10,805 bases of DNA. Origin: Phlegmacium glaucopus (taxonomy: Eukaryota > Basidiomycota > Agaricomycetes > Agaricales > Cortinariaceae). Where the stretch lies: NCBI GenBank assembly GCA_015039465.1, contig MU130467.1, positions 4,303-15,107 on the forward strand, given 5' to 3'. The position numbers and the translations under genes were made by a program. Numbering within the stretch: the stretch's first letter is position 1; each line of letters opens with the position of its first letter. Under the pieces are notes generated by a model. The model searched no databases. It had not been told where the DNA came from and saw only the letters and a program-made list of their open reading frames with translations. Below are positions 7,358 to 10,805 of this stretch, piece by piece.

Positions 7358-7469
7358 TGTGACATTGCCGACCCCCACTACATACTGTTGAGGCAGTTCA
7401 ATATTCTCGTCTTAGCGAAGAATGAGTGTAGATTAGAATCAAGTCTTTGAGTGAGCGTGGGATGTCACA
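7358..7469. repeat. 112-bp segment with TGTGACAT/ATGTCACA ends
   Basis: Begins TGTGACAT (7358-7365) and ends with its exact reverse complement ATGTCACA (7462-7469), giving LTR-like TG...CA ends. I see no direct duplication in the flanks. It could be a short solo LTR, a small nested element, or the left terminal repeat of the DIRS-like retrotransposon that follows. Confidence 0.35.
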
Positions 7470-7664
7470 GTGTTACAACGCTTCTTCTTTCGATACTCCC
7501 ATCATTCACTCTTAGGTTTCTGGCTCTCTGCCTCGCTCTCGCTTGTTTTTCGCTTTTCTCTACCTCAAACACTTTCTCTCAATAAACACTCCTTAAAAAC
7601 ATCAATCCTAAGCAACCCTTTAATCATTTAATAAATACTTATAAAATCGACATCCTAGGATACT
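7470..7664 (+). promoter_or_regulatory. Pyrimidine-rich leader of the retrotransposon
   Basis: A CT-rich tract (about 7483-7582, with repeated CTCTC and TTTCTC) followed by an A-rich stretch leads directly to the gag ATG. Such CT tracts are common just downstream of fungal transcription starts. No tRNA primer-binding site is visible, as expected for the DIRS order, which does not use one. The in-frame TAG at 7656-7658 sets the earliest possible gag start. Confidence 0.4.
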
Positions 7665-8531
7665 ATGGATGAGAGAATAATCCATGACCCTCACCTCGAG
7701 GTGATGCCAGACCACGCAGGACCACATTACAATGTCCTTCGAAATGCCCTCATTCAGAATGGGATAAACGCGGAGCAAGCCATTCAGGCACTTGACGTGT
7801 CATGGGCGCAGAATCATGACGAATGGGTCCAGAGGTGGGACCAGAAGGTAATCAATGACGCCAACGCAGTTCAAGGAGCACAGGGACAGCAACAGCATGA
7901 GGAACTGCTGGCAGTTCAGGACCCACCAGAACGAGAGGACGACCGGGCAGAACCGGAGAAGAAGAAGCTCAAGATGAAGGATTTCAACGATTCCTCCACC
8001 GTTGGCAACTATATTGCACTGAGACCAGCTCAGTATGCCTTGAAGAAAATTGAGGACTTTGAATTTGTAGAGTTGTGGTACCTCACACCCGAAGGTTGTT
8101 CCGACGCCATGCAGCTTCAACTCACGCAGAACGACAACACCTTCGGACTGGCCAAGATCGACAACATGGTCGCGCTGAAGTCAGTGTTGTCACTCAAGGC
8201 TTCGAAAAATGTCATTCCAGACAATGAGTTAAGTTTTCGTCAAATGTCCATGGCTAAGAACGCCTTTATACCGTTAATGACCAAATACCAGTGGTCCGAG
8301 AAGGCCATCAACGCCTTTGCTCAGTTCTTCACTCAGTTGGAGCTACACCCCTACCGCCAATGTGACTTCGGCGAGCAGGCACTCATCATTTACCAAGCCC
8401 GGGTACGGCGCGAATGGCACGACCAGTTGAAGCTCGGATCCGCCTTCAACATCGGTATTATCAACGAAGACTTACTTCAAAGTATCTACAAGGAGATTTT
8501 GGATAAGGCCCAACTTTTTTCTCTTAACGAG

Positions 8532-8806
8532 GTCAGTCACTGTGCCGTCCGTCTCAGGCATTGACCCCTAGCTAACTTTATTCCCCCCTTTTTTCCCCTC
8601 ACCTACCCTGCTTTGCAATGACTTTGTGATATGCATCATGCACCGACCAACTCATGTGCCTTGCACCTTTCAAACATGCACCACGCACCACGCACCACGC
8701 ACCATGCATCACACCTTCCCGGGCATCCGGTTGGCATCATACCTAATCTTGCAATATTTCTCAAAATATAAAGCTACGAGTAGCCCGTAGCAGCACGTTT
8801 ATGCAG
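8532..8806 (+). other. Candidate intron within gag
   Basis: Donor GTCAGT at 8532 falls exactly on a codon boundary; acceptor TTTATGCAG ends at 8806, also on a codon boundary of the downstream zinc-knuckle frame, so splicing fuses the two open parts without a shift. An earlier AG at 8773 would also keep frame. CTAAT at 8743-8747 could be the branch site. The segment is non-coding in character (poly-C/T run, 7-bp tandem repeat). At 275 bp it is longer than the 51-72 bp introns elsewhere in the window. A frameshift or decay is the alternative. Confidence 0.45.
8678..8705 (+). repeat. 7-bp tandem repeat GCACCAC, four units
   Basis: Three perfect GCACCAC units followed by GCACCAT, inside the non-coding stretch between the two gag parts; further ATGCAC/ATGCATC copies flank it. 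Confidence 0.9.
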
Positions 8807-9233
8807 GAAACCCGGCAAGACCCGGTGCGAACCCCAAGACGACGCAACTACCGCGAAAAGGAGCAGTTCTCCAGGTCGGCTAGTGGCAGTGGTCGTCCTC
8901 ATAATCCCTTGCGTTCGCGTTCCCTGTCTCGGCGAGTATCCAATACCCCATCGCGTCGCTTTTCCCCTCCACCATATAACCGCTACCCTCCACCCCAACA
9001 TTCTCCTTCCAAGAACCTTTCCTTTCCATCCAGTGCAGCCCCGCATGGGCCAGCAGTCTGTGCTCTCTGCCTGGCCACAGACCCCCACGATACCAGGAAG
9101 TGTTGATCAGAGACCTTCTGGGACGGGTCCAAGGCTAGGTGTCGGAAGAATGAGGAGGGAAGGCTCATTACCCCGGCTGGAACAACCTTGTGCAACGACT
9201 GGAATAATCGGCGCGGGTGTACTTCCAGCTCAC

Positions 9234-10604
9234 ATGAGCAGCGTCACGAATGCTCCAGATGCGGTAACAAGGATCACAGCGCTCAGAGGTGTCCTCGAGC
9301 TCAGAAAAGACCGAGCGCTAACACCTTATAACGCCGAGGCCTGGGAGACAGCACTGCGCCAATGTAACATACTTGTTAAATATCCAAAGCTACCTTACTG
9401 TCTACGAAAAGGGTTCGATGCTGGAATCCGACCCATATACTCTACCTTTGCACCAGCTAATAGCCCCACCCTGCTCCAGCACCCGGAAGCTTATCAGGAA
9501 GTGGTCACAAACGAATTCAGACGCGGCCGTTACATTGGCCCTTGCACACGTCAGGAGGTCGAATCGCTCATCGGACCTTTCCAATCATCACCTCTTTCCT
9601 GGGTACCCAAGCCCGGAAAGCCAGGCAAATACCGTGCTGTTCATAACTTCTCATATCCTCATACCCCTACTCCTATTACATCTTCCATTAATTATACTAT
9701 CAATGCGGATATGTACCCCTGCACATGGGGTACCTTCGCTACTATATGCTTCACTATCTATAATCTCCCTCCCAGATCTCAAGCTTCTGTTTGCGATGTC
9801 GCGGAAGCTTATCGGACTATTCCCATTACTCCTAGCCAGTGGCCTGGTCTCGTCGTTAAGTTACTTGGGGATGATGCATTTGGTATTAATATCTGTAATG
9901 ATTTTGGACTTGCCTCAGCAGGAGGTATTTACGGTGAATTGGGAGATGCAACAACGGATATTTTCTGTGCAAAAGGAGTTGGCCCACTCTCTAAATGGGT
10001 GGATGATCATATATTTTTCCGTATTCTGGCTGAGCACGTTAACGAGTACAATGCCAAGCGTCAGCGTTGGTGCAATATCATCGCAGAGAACGGAGGACGA
10101 TTGCAGTCTGGTAGCCGCTATTGGTACCAAGGTGAAACTCTCCCTAACGACCTCCCGGCAGAATTCGATGAGGATGCGGCATGCCCTTTTTTAGACTTTT
10201 CGAATCTTCCAAATAGATCTCAACCTGATGCTCTGTTCACTTATTGCGATGCGGACATTGACGCGATTTCCAGACAGCTCGGCATTCCCTGGGAATCTTC
10301 CAAGACCATTCCCTTTTCATCCATCGTACCTTTTCTAGGTTTCGAATGGAATCTGTCAGAACGCACGGTTGCTATCATGGAAGGCACAAAGTCCAAGTAT
10401 GGGATGGCCATCAGAGATTGGCTCTCGCGCTCTACCCACACACTAGAAGAGGCTCAACGACTCTATGGGAAACTTTTGCATGTGAGTCTAATTCTGCCGG
10501 CTGGTCGCGCTTATCTAACTGGACTCGAGGCACTCGTCGGATCTTTTAGTTCCAACCCTTTTGTTCCACACCACGCACATCAGGAAAAATGCTTTCCTCC
10601 CTAG
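9234..10604 (+). pseudogene. pol: DIRS-like reverse transcriptase, C-terminally truncated
   Basis: The frame is open from 8883, but recognisable protein starts near the ATG at 9234, where it overlaps the gag tail by about 98 bp in the +1 frame. In order: a pre-RT region (LTPYNAEAWE, LRKGFDAGI, FRRGRYIGP); SSPLSWVPKPGKPGKYRAVHN (fingers); motif A region CDVAEAYRTIPITPSQWP with the catalytic Asp codon at 9795; FGLASAGGIYGELGDATTD; motif C KWVDDHIFF with the Asp pair at 10002-10007; FLGFEWNLS; and HTLEEAQRLYGKLLH with PAGRAYLTGLEALVG (thumb/connection). Both catalytic regions are intact. After SSNPFVPH the family sequence ends and about eight unrelated residues lead to TAG at 10602-10604. RNase H is absent. 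Role in the family: copying element RNA into DNA. Other frames here (for example 9373-10194) are shadows. Confidence 0.75.
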
Positions 10605-10805
10605 GCTTCCCTAAGATGTCCTGGGGTGCCCCAGGGCAGCTCAGGCTCTCAGGTCAAGAGGTTGCCCTGAGGTGCAAGTTACCCAGGTATAAAAGTCTCA
10701 GGTTGCCACAGGACACCCTCAGGTTGCCTCAGGACAGCTCAGGACACCCTCAGGTTGCCACAGGACAGCTCAGGACAGCCTCAGGTTGCCACAGGACAGC
10801 TCAGG
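10605..10805 (+). repeat. G+C-rich minisatellite, 31-bp unit
   Basis: Clear units: 10697-10717 (21 bp, short form), 10718-10748 (31), 10749-10779 (31) and 10780-10805 (26, cut by window end). The consensus is three roughly 10-bp modules: CTCAGGTTGC, CACAGGACAG, CTCAGGACA(C/G) plus C. Before 10697 the sequence holds diverged or inverted relatives, such as GGTGCCCCAGGGCAGCTCAGG (10626-10646) and AGGTTGCCCTGAGG (10659-10672). The array begins where the RT ORF loses its family sequence. Confidence 0.9.

Larger units (their letters stand above)
7665..9331 (+). pseudogene. gag: Gag-like protein of the retrotransposon
   Basis: The first open part (7665-8564) is 299 codons: an N-terminal helical region (AEQAIQALDVSWAQNHDEW), a charged linker (PEREDDRAEPEKKKLKMKDF), then a predicted capsid-like helical domain (WSEKAINAFAQFFTQLELHP to LLQSIYKEILDKAQLF). 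A second part in another frame (8807 onward) encodes an Arg/Ser/Pro-rich, nucleic-acid-binding type segment and Cys pairs (CALCLATDPHDTRKC). It hits TGA at 9104-9106 but stays open afterwards to TAA 9329-9331, including a C-x2-C-x4-H-x4-C knuckle (9251-9292, CSRCGNKDHSAQRC) preceded by another Cys/His cluster. The two parts join in frame if 8532-8806 is an intron. TGA is one C-to-T change from CGA, so the stop is likely a decay mutation. Function in the family: packaging element RNA. The tail overlaps the RT ORF. Confidence 0.65.
7470..10600 (+). mobile_element. DIRS-like retrotransposon, 3'-truncated
   Basis: Order seen: CT-rich leader, gag-like ORF with C-terminal CCHC knuckle, then an overlapping RT ORF in another frame. 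The RT has KWVDDHIFF at its catalytic motif and no protease or integrase, which I associate with basidiomycete tyrosine-recombinase (DIRS/Ngaro-type) elements. In a complete element RNase H and a tyrosine recombinase gene should follow; here the sequence breaks off at about 10590-10604 into a minisatellite. The exact left end is unsettled (7322, 7358 or 7470 are candidates). It is not functional as it stands. Confidence 0.65.

Noticed and set aside
9373..10194. 273-codon plus ORF inside the RT region
   Set aside because: Out-of-frame shadow of the RT; only the RT frame shows the catalytic motifs.

Overview
The window looks like transposon-rich genomic DNA of a mushroom-forming (agaricomycete) basidiomycete. 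The evidence is many short introns of about 50-70 bp with GTAAGT-like donors, CTGAC/CTAAT-like branch sites and CAG/AAG acceptors; a DIRS-like reverse transcriptase of a type I associate with basidiomycetes; and a fragment of a fungal transposase-type protein. I see no tRNA, rRNA, CRISPR array or prokaryotic signal. The assignment rests on remembered family features, not on a search.

Layout. 1-427 is one copy of a dispersed repeat; a second copy (about 86% identical by eye) lies at 5104-5528, and both stop at the same right-hand boundary. 428 to about 1290 holds the remains of a minus-strand transposase-type gene with one intron (1055-1126), split by a 378-bp fold-back element (546-923). Removing that element with one copy of its TT flank restores the reading frame. 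About 1271-1766 is a plus-strand acidic gene fragment with one good intron that soon hits stops. 2157-2433 is an inverted-repeat element built of GATC-containing palindromes around an 11-bp CCTTAACC tandem array. About 3040-3309 is a broken acidic exon ending at a GTAAGT donor. 3327 to about 4050 is a five-unit satellite (146-164 bp per unit). 4123-4332 is a probable solo LTR with a 5-bp target duplication.

The plus-strand gene at 5527-6438 has four exons and intact splicing but has lost its 5' end to the second dispersed-repeat copy. 6930-7118 is a small acidic ORF. From about 7320-7470 to about 10600 lies the 5' part of a DIRS-like retrotransposon: leader, gag-like ORF with a candidate in-frame intron and a premature TGA before its CCHC knuckle, then an overlapping RT ORF in another frame, truncated just after the RT thumb/connection. 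The RNase H and recombinase parts are missing. The break coincides with a G+C-rich minisatellite (31-bp unit) that runs to the window end.

Overall this is a nest of mobile elements inserted into each other. None of the protein-coding units looks complete. Comparing the two dispersed-repeat copies shows mostly CpG to TpG/CpA changes, as expected of methylated, silenced DNA. I did not find a convincing new defence or metabolic system. The most unusual items are the fold-back element with its frame-restoring excision, the satellite whose unit resembles an exon plus an intron, and the possibly spliced retrotransposon gag.
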